Shown here: positions 1 to 8,314 of the stretch, piece by piece
Layout: each line of letters begins with the position of its first letter
Numbering within the stretch: the first letter of the stretch is position 1
NCBI GenBank assembly: GCA_036446035.1
Contig: JAZFSG010000056.1
Coordinates: forward strand, 1 to 27,153
Source: CAXMQS01 sp036446035
GTDB lineage: Bacteria > Actinomycetota > Acidimicrobiia > Spongiisociales > JAOTWH01
Direction of reading: 5' to 3'
DNA: 27,153 nt
Translations under genes and position numbers: made by a program
The notes under the pieces: generated by a model
Told to the model about the DNA's origin: nothing
What the model saw: only the letters and a program-made list of their open reading frames with translations
Databases searched by the model: none

Positions 1-3000
1 CCGACTCGTCGGGGGGACCCTCAGAGATCCCAGTGGCCCAGCCGCCACCCAACAGGTAGGCGCCGGAGTCCTCGGCCACAGTGACATCGGCACCCTTGGT
101 GAACGATGGCTCGTCGTTTATGGCCGAAACCGACACGGTCACGGTCGTCGTGTCGGTCAGCAAGCCGTCGGAGATCGTGTAGTCGAACGTATCGCTTCCG
201 TTGAAGTCGCCTGGGGGGTCGTACACCAGCTCATCGTCGGTTGGGTCGCCCGGCGTCCCCATGATGTCGAGAGAGACTGTGCCGCCGTTGGCTGATAGTG
301 CGTCAAACGAGTCGATCTGCAGCGGGTTGAAGTCGGCGTCGGTGTCGTTGAACATGACATCAACGTTCACGGCGGTGTCCTCGTTAGTGCCAGGAGAATC
401 GGGGTTGGCCACTGGAGGCGCGTTGACATCAACGGGAGCGTTGGGTCCGAATTCCGAGGTGTTGCCACCGTCGATTGCGATAGCGGAGATCTCATCGCCG
501 CCACTCAGGCCGGCGGGAACGGGAACCGTGAAGGTGAACCGTTCTGCGGCGGCGTCGGCGCCATAACCCGTTGGCGATGAGTACGAGCCACCTCCACCGT
601 CGGAATCGATAGGCACAACAAGAGAACCTTCAGAGGCGGTGAACAGATAGTCGATGCCCTCGCCATGGGGGTCGCCGTCGCCGTTTTGGTCATCGCCGGC
701 GCCGACTACTTCATAGAACTCGATGTCGACCCCAGGCCGAGCGAAACCCGAAACGATGAGGTCTATCCCGACAACGGTGGCCGACGTGATGATTGGGAAG
801 TCGAGACCATCGTTGCCATCGTTCAAATCGAGGGCGCCGTCGTTGAGGGTGATTCCGTCGCCCACCGCGGTGTCGCCGGTGGCAGCCACCAGATCGATCG
901 CAATGGAAGCGTTGGCGCCGAAGTGGTTCTCGGTGACCTCGTTGGCGTTGGTGGTGTCGGGCACGATGACACCGGGGCCCGCGCTGCCCGTGATCACATT
1001 GCGTCGGATGGTGTTGCCGCTTCCGGTTTGGCGTATGCCGCCCGTCTGGACACCCCCCTGCCCGGACCCGGTGATGGTGTTGTTCTCAATGAGGTTCCCG
1101 GTGGCGGTCCCGTCGATCCCCATGCCTCCAGAGTTGACGATGAGGTTGCCCGTGATCGTGCCCGTCGTGCTGGTTCCGCCGTAGTTGACTCCGTCTGAGA
1201 TGGCGTCGACCTGACCAGTCTCTCGAATCTCATTGCCGCTTATGGCAGACGCTGTCACATCTGATGCAGAGACTCCGTTCGTGTCGACAAAGCCGATGAG
1301 GTTGTTACGTACGGTCGCTGCGTCGGTCGCTCTCAACGCCACAGCGCGCAGCGTGCCTACTACCAACGGGTCGGCAAAGACGTCCGGGGGTGAGCCGATG
1401 ACATTGCGTTCGACCACGACCCCAGATGGACGCATGAGCGCAACGGGGGTCATCTCCACGCCGCCGACGAAGCCCCAAGTTGACAGGTCGCGTACGGTGA
1501 AGTTGTTGGGAATCTGCGCCGTGACGGCGTGTGAGAAGAAGTGAAAGGCGACACCGCTGCCGGCGTCAGATCGCATCACCTCGAGCTCGGGACGCTCCAC
1601 CTGTGGAAGAGGCACGTCGGCAACGCCTACGTTGAGCCCGCCGGCAGCATTGGCGCCGAAGTAGCCCGAATTGGTATCGCGGACAGTGACGCCGTCGGCT
1701 AGATCGAACGCCGTGCCGTCGATAGTCGTGTCGGCGTCATGCGTGTCCCCCAGTGTCTCGCCAGCGGCGGCCCCCGTGTAGTCGATCTGCCACCATGCTC
1801 CGCCGCCACCCGAGGCGTTGGTCGGCACGGCAGGAACGAAACGCATGGCGTTGGCTCCGATGATGGAGTTGGCGTTGTTGATGAACTGATCGAGTGACCC
1901 CTGGTAGGAAGTTGCCGTGTAGCCGACGGCCCATGCCGGCTCCACGTTGGTGACGACGCTGTAGCTGAAGCCGAAGTCGATGCCCGTCACGGCGCCACCC
2001 GAGATGACTACCCGAGCAATGTGCTCGGATGTCGCAAGGGCAGAACCGTCGTCGTCGGTTGCTCCATCAACGCCCCCGTAGCAAGTGCCGGGGCCGACCA
2101 GCTCGGCAGTTCCACCAAGCCCGTTAGCACACCAGCGCTTATCGGGGCCATAGGTCTGATCAGCCCACGGTGTAGTCGCCAGATACGAGGCGTGGATGCC
2201 TGCAGATGGCGAAACCGTTGTCGAATCTACGACTACCCAATAGGTGCCATTGGCAAGGCTGGGAAAACTGAAGCTTCCCGAGCCATCGGTAGCGACTGGG
2301 GCTCCGCCGTTTTGCACCGTGTCGGTAGCGTCAGGGGCGTTGAGGGACCCTCCGTCGTCGAGGTAGAGATAGACGTCGACTCCGGAGGTGGTCGGATTAT
2401 CGACATCACCGATGGCTTCTGCGCCATCGAGGACGTTGCCGGCGATGTCCTCGAAGATGGTTCCGAAGATTCCGTAGTCGGTGACCACGAAGTTCGGCCC
2501 GAATTCGGACGTGTTGGAGCCATCGCTACCGGTGGCAGAGATCTCATCACCTGCCACAAGACCTGCCGGCGCCGCAACCGTGAAGCTGAATCGATTGACG
2601 CTGGCGTCGCTACCGTAATCGGGGTCGGCGTACGAAGCGGAGGTCGTTGCGTCAGCATCAGCCACTCCCTCGGTGGCGTTGAACAGCCAGCTGATCCCCT
2701 CACCGTGGGCCGTTCCGCCGGTGTTCAGGTCGTTGACCGCACCCACTGCTTCATAGAACTCGATCTGAGCGTTGGGACGAGCGAAGCCGGTGACGGTTAG
2801 GTTCGGCCCAGCAATGGAGGCACCGTCGATGACCGGAAAGTCGATGGCGAGGTTGCCCGAGTCGACGGTGGTGCCGCCATCGTTGAGAGTGATCCCATCG
2901 CCGCTGAGGCTGTTGTCGCCGGAGGCCGCCTGCAGATCGATGGCGAGGCCTGCGTTGGTGCCGAAGCTGTTGCGGGTGATGTAGGCCTCGCCACGGGGTC

Positions 3001-4624
3001 TCACCTCAGCTGTTGACTTCACACCACCCACGGCGATGCCGGGCCCGCCGTTGGTGGTGATGATGTTCTTCTCTACGAGGAGTCCGGCGGAGAACAGGCG
3101 GATGCCGCCGGTTTGGCCAGAACCATCCCCGACCGACTGGATGGTGTTGTTGCGAGCTATCCCGTTAGCCCCGTGGAGTTCGAGGCCCCAGCTCAGCCCG
3201 TCGCTGATGAGGTTGTTCTCGACCGTCACCGAGTCGGTCCCCAGGACGACATCGATCACGTCCTCGGGGGTTGAGCGGAGCTCGTTACCCCGCACCACGA
3301 CGTTCACCGAGTCGTAGACGTCGACCGTTCGCACGTTGGCCCAACCCACGAGGTTGTCCTGGACGATCGCTCCGTCGGCATCCCCCACGTAGATGTCCGA
3401 CGAGGTGGCGGCGGGCAGGCTGCCGGTGAAGGCCCCGGCCCCGGACCCCACGACGTTGTCTTCGATGATCACGCCTGTGTAGTCGGCTCCGCCGGACGGG
3501 CCAACCAGGATGTCCCTGCTGGAGAACCCGACTATGGCGAGCCGACGAACCACCGCGCTGTTCGCCTGCAGCTGCAGACCCACGGTGGTGCCGCTGGCCT
3601 GGAGCTCGAGCTCGGGCTTCTCGACCTGCGGGAGAGCGACGCCGTCGACTCCGACCGTCAATCCCCCACTGGCGTTGGCACCGAGGAAGCCCGGGTTCTG
3701 GTCACGGGCGACCGTGCCGTTGGCAAGTTGGTACGCCGTGCCGTCGATGGTGGTCGAGGCGCCAGAAACCGCAGGCAAGGCAGACGACACAACGATCCTC
3801 CACCAGAGGCCGCTGCCATCGTTGGCTGCCTCGGCCGGCACGAAGCGCATGGCGTTGGCGCCAGCGATGCTGTTGGCGTTGGCGATGAATTGACGCAGCG
3901 AGCCCTGAACAGTCTGCGTGCCGGTGGCACCAGCGTCGGCAGCCGCTCCGCCGCCGCGGGTTGTGGTTATAACGTTGAAGCTGAAGCCGAAATCGACGTT
4001 GGTGACGTTGCCACCGGCGACCACCACTCGAGCGATGTGCTCTGCATCGGAGTACCACGTTGCTAGAGCGTCCGACTGGCTGCCGCGGCGTCCGCCATAA
4101 CAGGGGCCGGCTCCCACCCGCTGGGCGGTAGCACCCAGACCGTCAGCGCACCACGCCCCGTCGGGTCCGTAGGTCTGCTCTGCCCATCTACTGTTGGGGC
4201 CGAGACCCTGAGAGTCGACGATCACCCAGTACGCGCCATCGGTCTGACTGCCGAAGTTGTAGAGGCCTCCGCCTGCCGTCACTACTGGTCCAACCACTGG
4301 TGCGTCTCCGACCTCTGGCTGGGGAAGGCCTAGGTCGGGATAGAGGTATACGTTGACACCGTCTCGTCCGGGGTTATTGGCGTCGCCAACGGCTTCGCCA
4401 CCATCGAGCACGTTGCCCGCGATGTCCTCGAACACCATGCCCCCGACCGTCCCGGCGGCGAAGGCAGCCGGAGCCACCAGCGTCAGGCTGCCGAGAGCGA
4501 TGGTCAGAGCGGCGAAGACAGCGAACGGGCGCTCCAGCCCCTTGGCAAAACGAACCCCTCCAGAACGCGCCGATGGCCCGGAGCTAACCGGGCCAGAATC
4601 TGAGGTGAGTCTTACCCATCTCAA
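1..4624 (-). CDS. Giant secreted beta-helix / cadherin-like surface protein (N-terminal part, runs off left edge)
   Basis: One frame stays open on the minus strand for about 1541 codons and leaves the window without a stop. The proposed start is TTG at 4624, overlapping the upstream kinase stop as TTGA. No ATG lies before the signal-like segment, which is hydrophobic at about residues 33-57 and ends AFA-A. Domain order: an SdrD-B-like domain (starts VFEDIAGNVLDGGEAVGD), a right-handed parallel beta-helix region rich in short N-x-I/V turns, a second copy of both, then from about 440 a cadherin/Ig-like domain (NGSDTFDYTISDG) and the start of another at the left edge. Such proteins are typically exported adhesins or cell-surface polymers; no enzymatic residues are recognisable. 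The start codon is uncertain because no good ribosome binding site is visible. The frame was checked at several positions across the window and was open at each. Confidence 0.85.
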   Translation of the reverse strand, partial: MRWVRLTSDSGPVSSGPSARSGGVRFAKGLERPFAVFAALTIALGSLTLVAPAAFAAGTVGGMVFEDIAGNVLDGGEAVGDANNPGRDGVNVYLYPDLGLPQPEVGDAPVVGPVVTAGGGLYNFGSQTDGAYWVIVDSQGLGPNSRWAEQTYGPDGAWCADGLGATAQRVGAGPCYGGRRGSQSDALATWYSDAEHIARVVVAGGNVTNVDFGFSFNVITTTRGGGAAADAGATGTQTVQGSLRQFIANANSIAGANAMRFVPAEAANDGSGLWWRIVVSSALPAVSGASTTIDGTAYQLANGTVARDQNPGFLGANASGGLTVGVDGVALPQVEKPELELQASGTTVGLQLQANSAVVRRLAIVGFSSRDILVGPSGGADYTGVIIEDNVVGSGAGAFTGSLPAATSSDIYVGDADGAIVQDNLVGWANVRTVDVYDSVNVVVRGNELRSTPEDVIDVVLGTDSVTVENNLISDGLSWGLELHGANGIARNNTIQSVGDGSGQTGGIRLFSAGLLVEKNIITTNGGPGIAVGGVKSTAEVRPRGEAYITRNSFGTNAGLAIDLQAASGDNSLSGDGITLNDGGTTVDSGNLAIDFPVIDGASIAGPNLTVTGFARPNAQIEFYEAVGAVNDLNTGGTAHGEGISWLFNATEGVADADATTSASYADPDYGSDASVNRFSFTVAAPAGLVAGDEISATGSDGSNTSEFGPNFVVTDYGIFGTIFEDIAGNVLDGAEAIGDVDNPTTSGVDVYLYLDDGGSLNAPDATDTVQNGGAPVATDGSGSFSFPSLANGTYWVVVDSTTVSPSAGIHASYLATTPWADQTYGPDKRWCANGLGGTAELVGPGTCYGGVDGATDDDGSALATSEHIARVVISGGAVTGIDFGFSYSVVTNVEPAWAVGYTATSYQGSLDQFINNANSIIGANAMRFVPAVPTNASGGGGAWWQIDYTGAAAGETLGDTHDADTTIDGTAFDLADGVTVRDTNSGYFGANAAGGLNVGVADVPLPQVERPELEVMRSDAGSGVAFHFFSHAVTAQIPNNFTVRDLSTWGFVGGVEMTPVALMRPSGVVVERNVIGSPPDVFADPLVVGTLRAVALRATDAATVRNNLIGFVDTNGVSASDVTASAISGNEIRETGQVDAISDGVNYGGTSTTGTITGNLIVNSGGMGIDGTATGNLIENNTITGSGQGGVQTGGIRQTGSGNTIRRNVITGSAGPGVIVPDTTNANEVTENHFGANASIAIDLVAATGDTAVGDGITLNDGALDLNDGNDGLDFPIITSATVVGIDLIVSGFARPGVDIEFYEVVGAGDDQNGDGDPHGEGIDYLFTASEGSLVVPIDSDGGGGSYSSPTGYGADAAAERFTFTVPVPAGLSGGDEISAIAIDGGNTSEFGPNAPVDVNAPPVANPDSPGTNEDTAVNVDVMFNDTDADFNPLQIDSFDALSANGGTVSLDIMGTPGDPTDDELVYDPPGDFNGSDTFDYTISDGLLTDTTTVTVSVSAINDEPSFTKGADVTVAEDSGAYLLGGGWATGISEGPPDES
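440..2484 (-). repeat. Tandem protein module 2 of the giant surface protein
   Basis: This is the second copy of the SdrD-B-like plus beta-helix module, offset by about 1.96 kb from the first. It begins FEDIAGNVLDGAEAIGD and ends GNTSEFGPN immediately before the cadherin/Ig-like domains. The SdrD-B-like part and the strand just after it are the most conserved. The beta-helix turns have diverged more, as expected for an old duplication under structural selection. Confidence 0.8.
2490..4447 (-). repeat. Tandem protein module 1 of the giant surface protein
   Basis: This is the first of two ~650-residue modules. It runs from an SdrD-B-like domain (FEDIAGNVLDG, then VYLYPD) through a beta-helix to the closing motif GNTSEFGPN. 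Matching blocks in module 2 include WADQTYGPD/WAEQTYGPD, AEHIARVVV/SEHIARVVI, GANAMRFVPA, LPQVEKPELE/LPQVERPELE and HGEGISWLF/HGEGIDYLF. The collinear order shows a duplication of the whole module, not just shared short turns. Confidence 0.8.
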
Positions 4625-6123
4625 GGGAGACCGCCGGGCTTTCGGTAAGGCTCGGAGGCCGCGATATCCAGCGACACCGGCTCGGGGTCGTGGTAACCGG
4701 ACGGAAGCGTCGTGCGGCTCAGCGGAGCGACGCTGGGCTTGCCGACACTGACCAACGGCATCACAACGATGAACTTCGTCAGACCGTCCTCGCGGACGTA
4801 CTGAACTGAGCCACCCATGCCGTCGGCGAGATCTCGCACAATCGAGAGTCCGAGGCCGACGCTTCCGAGGATGAGCGGCTGATGGCCCTGGTGCATGAAG
4901 CGCTGGAACAACCTCTCCTCCAGGTCCGTGGGTATCCCGTCGCCATCGTCGGTCACCGACATCGTGAAATGCTCGCCGACCACCTCAGCCGACACGCTGA
5001 GGTTGGGGCCGCCGTACTTGCGAGCGTTGGAGATGAGGTTGCGGAGTATCTGGCGGAAGCGGAGGCGGTCGACTCGGATGGTTGCCTCAACCGACGAGAC
5101 ACCGATATCCAAACCGCCGCGCAACATCGGTCCGACGACCTCCTCGATCTCCTCGGTGATCTCCACGTTCTCGAACGTGTAGTGCAGGGCGTCGGCGTCG
5201 AGGCGCGCGGTTGTCAACAGGTCGTCGACCATCCGCGACAGGTCCGTCGATTCGGAAACGATCATGTTGATCAACTCCTTGGCCGAGTCGGAGTCGACGA
5301 TCGCAGGGTCTTCTTCGAGCAGCAGAGCCAACCCGTAGATCGACGTCAGCGGCGTTCGCAGTTCATGGGACGCGTTGGCGACGAAATCCTCGCGAGCCTT
5401 GCCGAGCTCGCGTTCCGTGCGCAGGGTTCCCTCGAGGTCCGTCTGCTTGGCCTGGCGTCGCGCGAACTCGCGGAAGATGAGGATGACGGCGGTCGGCACG
5501 AGGAACGCGACGAGGAAGCCAGCCAACATCCTCATCCACGCCAGGAAGGCGTCAGACGAGGCGACCTCCGCGTTGAGCAGGTCGCGCTCGCGAACGAGTT
5601 CCAACTGCAACAGAGTCCACGACTTGTCGAGATCGGACTCGGCCAATTGGCGGGCCGCCATCGGATCGTTGCCCTGCATGAGCCCGAGAACCAGCTGGCT
5701 CTGCTCGGTGAACTCGTCCACCGCCTTGCGGAGGGACCCATCGAGCGACCGACGACTCTCGAGCTCATCCACGGCATCGCCCAAGAGTCCAAGAGCCGCT
5801 TCGGTCTCACTTCTCGAGATCTCGAGCTGGTCCGAGGAGTTGGAGCCGATGGTGAGATCGACGTTGGCGACAACAACCCCGAGCGCCAGCTGAGCACGTG
5901 CCGTCGTTGCGACGCGCAGCGCCTCATCCGCGGAATGGAGTGCTTCCGCACTATGAGTGATGCGCCGAGTCTGCTGGGCAACAGCGAAGATCATCGCGAA
6001 GACGAGGAGCATCACGACCCCGATCACGAGGGTCAGCAGAAACGGTCGACCCAATCGCGAAAGCGTGTTCGGACTAGAAGTAGTGTCGGCAACCACTTCT
6101 AGTTCTTCGGCAAGCGCTACCAA
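4621..6123 (-). CDS. Membrane sensor histidine kinase
   Basis: The product is up to 500 residues. Transmembrane segments at about 27-49 and 194-218 flank a ~145-residue helical extracytoplasmic region resembling a four-helix or CHASE3-type sensor. A HisKA box follows (ASHELRTPL, phospho-acceptor His about 253), then an HATPase domain with N box RNLISNARKYG, G1 box DDGDGIP and G2 box GLGLSIVRDL. All catalytic boxes look intact, so it should autophosphorylate. No HAMP domain is evident and no response regulator is adjacent, so it is an orphan within this window. Its stop overlaps the proposed TTG start of the giant surface protein, suggesting cotranscription. The listed start is TTG with AGGA directly against it, which is too close. 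A GTG at 6096 or a TTG near residue 24 are alternatives. Confidence 0.93.
   Translation of the reverse strand: MVALAEELEVVADTTSSPNTLSRLGRPFLLTLVIGVVMLLVFAMIFAVAQQTRRITHSAEALHSADEALRVATTARAQLALGVVVANVDLTIGSNSSDQLEISRSETEAALGLLGDAVDELESRRSLDGSLRKAVDEFTEQSQLVLGLMQGNDPMAARQLAESDLDKSWTLLQLELVRERDLLNAEVASSDAFLAWMRMLAGFLVAFLVPTAVILIFREFARRQAKQTDLEGTLRTERELGKAREDFVANASHELRTPLTSIYGLALLLEEDPAIVDSDSAKELINMIVSESTDLSRMVDDLLTTARLDADALHYTFENVEITEEIEEVVGPMLRGGLDIGVSSVEATIRVDRLRFRQILRNLISNARKYGGPNLSVSAEVVGEHFTMSVTDDGDGIPTDLEERLFQRFMHQGHQPLILGSVGLGLSIVRDLADGMGGSVQYVREDGLTKFIVVMPLVSVGKPSVAPLSRTTLPSGYHDPEPVSLDIAASEPYRKPGGLP
6073..6103. repeat. 9-bp inverted repeat at the kinase 5' end
   Basis: ACTAGAAGT (6073-6081) and ACTTCTAGT (6095-6103) are perfect inverted arms around a 13-base spacer. 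They fall in the first codons of the kinase, and one arm overlaps the alternative GTG start at 6094-6096. It could be an operator or an mRNA hairpin; no regulator can be named. Confidence 0.45.
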
Positions 6124-6145
6124 TCCTTTTAGGAATTCGACCCGG

Positions 6146-6159
6146 AGTGACTAGTCACT
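6146..6159. promoter_or_regulatory. 14-bp perfect palindrome, candidate operator
   Basis: AGTGACTAGTCACT is a perfect 14-bp palindrome in the 180-bp divergent region between the histidine kinase and alanine dehydrogenase genes. It starts 23 bp upstream of the furthest kinase start. Position and symmetry suggest binding of a dimeric regulator. The regulator is unknown and no clear -35/-10 pair is visible on either strand. Confidence 0.4.
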
Positions 6160-6182
6160 TTGGCGGAGCGACCCCGGACGGC

Positions 6183-6213
6183 ACAGAAGGCGGCTCACGT
6201 GACCGCCTTCTGT
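6183..6213. promoter_or_regulatory. 11-bp inverted repeat in kinase/ald intergenic region
   Basis: ACAGAAGGCGG (6183-6193) and CCGCCTTCTGT (6203-6213) pair perfectly around a 9-base spacer that itself contains the palindrome TCACGTGA. There is no U-tract after it on either strand, so an operator or a leader hairpin for alanine dehydrogenase is more likely than a terminator. Confidence 0.45.
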
Positions 6214-6305
6214 CGCCTTACTCCGCCCGCAAGATCGGGCCGACAAGTAACGATGAGGCTAGCGTTCCGTGGAGCGGCGCGTCGAGTCGAGGAGGAGGAG
6301 CGCAG

Positions 6306-7421
6306 GTGATCGTCGGAGTCCCGACCGAGATCAAGAAGGAGGAGTACCGCGTCGCCCTCACCCCCGCCGGTGCCAGGGAGCTCTCGTCCGTCGGCCACAG
6401 GGTGCTGGTCCAACAAGGCGCCGGAGCCGGCTCATCGTTCGACGACGAGGCATTCATCGAGGCAGGAGCCGAGATAGTCGCCACGGCACAGGAGGTCTTT
6501 GAGGCCTCCGATCTCATCATCAAGGTCAAGGAGCCGCAGCTCGACGAGATAGAGATGCTGAGAGCCGACCAAACCCTCTTCACCTTTCTTCACATCGCTG
6601 CGTACCCCGAGATGGGCAGGGCTCTCCTCGCGAGTGGGGCAACGGCCATCGCCTATGAAACGGTGGCACTCGCGTCCGGGGCCCTTCCGCTCTTGGCACC
6701 GATGAGCGAGATCGCAGGTCGGATGGCAGTACAGGCCGGCGCCCACCATCTCGAGAGACCACACGGCGGACGGGGTGTCTTGCTTGGTGGTGTCCCTGGC
6801 GTTGCCCCAGCCAGAGTCACCGTGCTCGGCGCCGGCCGCGCCGGCACGAACGCCGCGATGATCGCCGCTGGCATGGGCGCCGAAGTGACCGTTCTCGATC
6901 TCAACGTCGAGCCACTCCGACACATCGACGAGATGCACCTCGGGCGCGTCGTTACCGTCCGCTCATCCCTCTTCGCAATCGAGCAATACGTCTCGACGTC
7001 GGACCTGGTGGTCGGCGCGGTGCTCGTCCCAGGTGCTCGCGCCCCCGTTGTGGTGTCCGAAGCCGTCGTCGAGGAGATGCGACCGGGCAGCGTCGTCGTC
7101 GACATATCTATCGATCAGGGCGGCTGCATCGAGACCGCTCACGAGACCACTCACGCAGATCCCGTGTATGTCACCCACGACGTCGTCCACTACGCGGTCG
7201 GCAACATCCCCGGAGCAGTTCCCAACACCTCGACACACGCACTCACTAACGCAACCCTTCGCTACGTCGTCGCCCTTGCCCAGGGCGTTGAATCAGCGGT
7301 CACCAAACACCCCGAGCTGAGGCTTGGCGTCAACGTCGCAGGCGGCAAGGTGACGCACCCAGCCGTCGGCGAGTTCCTCGAAGTACCCGTCGTCGATCCG
7401 CTCGAGGTACTCGCCGGCTGA
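6306..7421 (+). CDS. ald: Alanine dehydrogenase
   Basis: This enzyme catalyses NAD-dependent oxidative deamination of L-alanine to pyruvate and ammonia, and the reverse reaction. The GTG at 6306 is chosen because it follows a GAGGAGG ribosome binding site and gives 371 residues, the usual family length. With this start the known catalytic residues fall at their standard numbers: Arg15, Lys75 (IKVKEP), His96 (FTFLHIA) and Asp270 (SID). The Rossmann motif is GAGRAGTNAA at about 175-184, and the C-terminal motif GNIPGAVPNTST is present. An upstream extension to GTG 6147 would add 53 unlikely residues. It is divergent from the histidine kinase and ends directly against the convergent membrane-protein gene. 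In actinobacteria it is often induced by alanine or low oxygen; no Lrp-type regulator is adjacent. Confidence 0.96.
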   Translation: MIVGVPTEIKKEEYRVALTPAGARELSSVGHRVLVQQGAGAGSSFDDEAFIEAGAEIVATAQEVFEASDLIIKVKEPQLDEIEMLRADQTLFTFLHIAAYPEMGRALLASGATAIAYETVALASGALPLLAPMSEIAGRMAVQAGAHHLERPHGGRGVLLGGVPGVAPARVTVLGAGRAGTNAAMIAAGMGAEVTVLDLNVEPLRHIDEMHLGRVVTVRSSLFAIEQYVSTSDLVVGAVLVPGARAPVVVSEAVVEEMRPGSVVVDISIDQGGCIETAHETTHADPVYVTHDVVHYAVGNIPGAVPNTSTHALTNATLRYVVALAQGVESAVTKHPELRLGVNVAGGKVTHPAVGEFLEVPVVDPLEVLAG

Positions 7422-7883
7422 TCAGGCGTTCAGAACTTCACGGCCCGCCCAGCGCCCGTACCAGAGATAGAGCGCGGAAGCGCCAACGCCCACGATGGCA
7501 ACCAGGACGAACCACGTGTCTGCCCACACGAATTCATCGGCCAGCGCGCTGACCACGAGCGCAACAGCAGCCAACGAGAACTGGAGGGCGAACGTGGTGA
7601 CCATCGTCTGACGCCCCTTAGGCCGACTCAGGACAAGCACGCCGCCGATGGCCCAACCGATGAGGATGGCCCCGCTCCAGCGCATGCCGCTCAACAGCTC
7701 TACCTCCGAGGAGCTGGCGCCTGCCAACGTTCCCCAGATGAGGTCCGGCCACAGGGCGATCGGCAGCCCATAAGCCAGATTGACCACAATTGACAACAAC
7801 ACCGACAACCTCAGGTGGGTGCCAGGTTCGAGCGGGGAAGCCTCCGCCGCCTTAGAGGTCGGCTCAATGGGTGGGGTTGTCAT
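7422..7883 (-). CDS. Small four-helix membrane protein, unknown function
   Basis: A 153-residue protein with about 25 polar N-terminal residues and four predicted membrane helices at roughly 26-50, 66-85, 94-113 and 122-142. The start ATG has a strong AGGAGG site four bases upstream. I do not recognise a family; the layout resembles small actinobacterial integral membrane proteins without known catalytic residues. It lies about 50 bp downstream of a small DNA-binding protein on the same strand and probably forms a two-gene unit with it. Its stop abuts that of alanine dehydrogenase. Confidence 0.8.
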   Translation of the reverse strand: MTTPPIEPTSKAAEASPLEPGTHLRLSVLLSIVVNLAYGLPIALWPDLIWGTLAGASSSEVELLSGMRWSGAILIGWAIGGVLVLSRPKGRQTMVTTFALQFSLAAVALVVSALADEFVWADTWFVLVAIVGVGASALYLWYGRWAGREVLNA

Positions 7884-7935
7884 GGGTCCTCCTGGGTTGA
7901 CGCCTCATGTATCGAGCGCGATAGGTTTCGACGTT

Positions 7936-8169
7936 TCACCGGTTGTGACCTGCCGCACCGTCAGAGCGCAGAGCGGCTGATTCGCGCTGAGTGTTGATCC
8001 AATCCTCGAAGTCCTGGCGAGCCACTCGCCACTCTCTGCCGAACTTCACGGCAGGGAGGTCGCCAGAGCGGATGACGCTTGTGGTGACAAATGCAGTTAC
8101 GCCCATGTATTCGCAGATGTCCGCGACAGAGAGCCACTCTTTGCCGATATCGACCTGGATTCGTTCCAC
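7936..8169 (-). CDS. Excisionase/MerR-type small DNA-binding protein
   Basis: A 77-residue protein with a GTG start. It matches the helix-turn-helix 17 (excisionase-like, winged MerR-type) pattern: EWLSVADICEYMGV, then VIRSGDLPAVKFGREWRVARQDFEDWI, where the second half is the wing that contacts DNA. Despite the family name, these are common chromosomal regulators. No integrase, att site or other phage gene lies nearby, so excisionase activity is not implied. It could regulate itself and the downstream membrane protein. The last ~18 residues are a low-complexity tail. No clear ribosome binding site is seen. Confidence 0.85.
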   Translation of the reverse strand: MERIQVDIGKEWLSVADICEYMGVTAFVTTSVIRSGDLPAVKFGREWRVARQDFEDWINTQRESAALRSDGAAGHNR

Positions 8170-8314
8170 CCACCGAGCCTACGCCACGGCGGTGGCCCCC
8201 GGCAAGAGAACCATTTGCCACGGCATAGCCAAATCAAGTAATCTGCTTTTCGCGACCTGACTCGAACTCTGTGGGCGAAGGGGCTCAAACGGGCGGAGGG
8301 AGAGATAGGCGAAC

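Noticed and set aside
665..2800. Long plus-strand open frames at 665-1198 and 2021-2800
   Set aside because: They are antisense to the giant surface protein, lack domains, and arise from high-GC codon bias.
1..4447. The 1-4624 repeats as a CRISPR array or DNA satellite
   Set aside because: The repetition is at the protein level in one continuous open frame; no regularly spaced identical DNA units are present.
4882..6102. A 406-codon plus-strand frame opposite the histidine kinase
   Set aside because: The minus strand encodes an intact kinase with all motifs; the plus frame has no recognisable domain and a shadow-like composition.
6147..6305. N-terminal extension of alanine dehydrogenase from GTG 6147
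   Set aside because: GTG 6306 has a strong ribosome site and restores the standard numbering of Arg15, Lys75, His96 and Asp270. The extension also spans two inverted repeats.
7936..8169. Excisionase-like gene as a sign of a prophage or integrative element
   Set aside because: No integrase, att repeats or phage genes nearby; this fold is common in chromosomal regulators.
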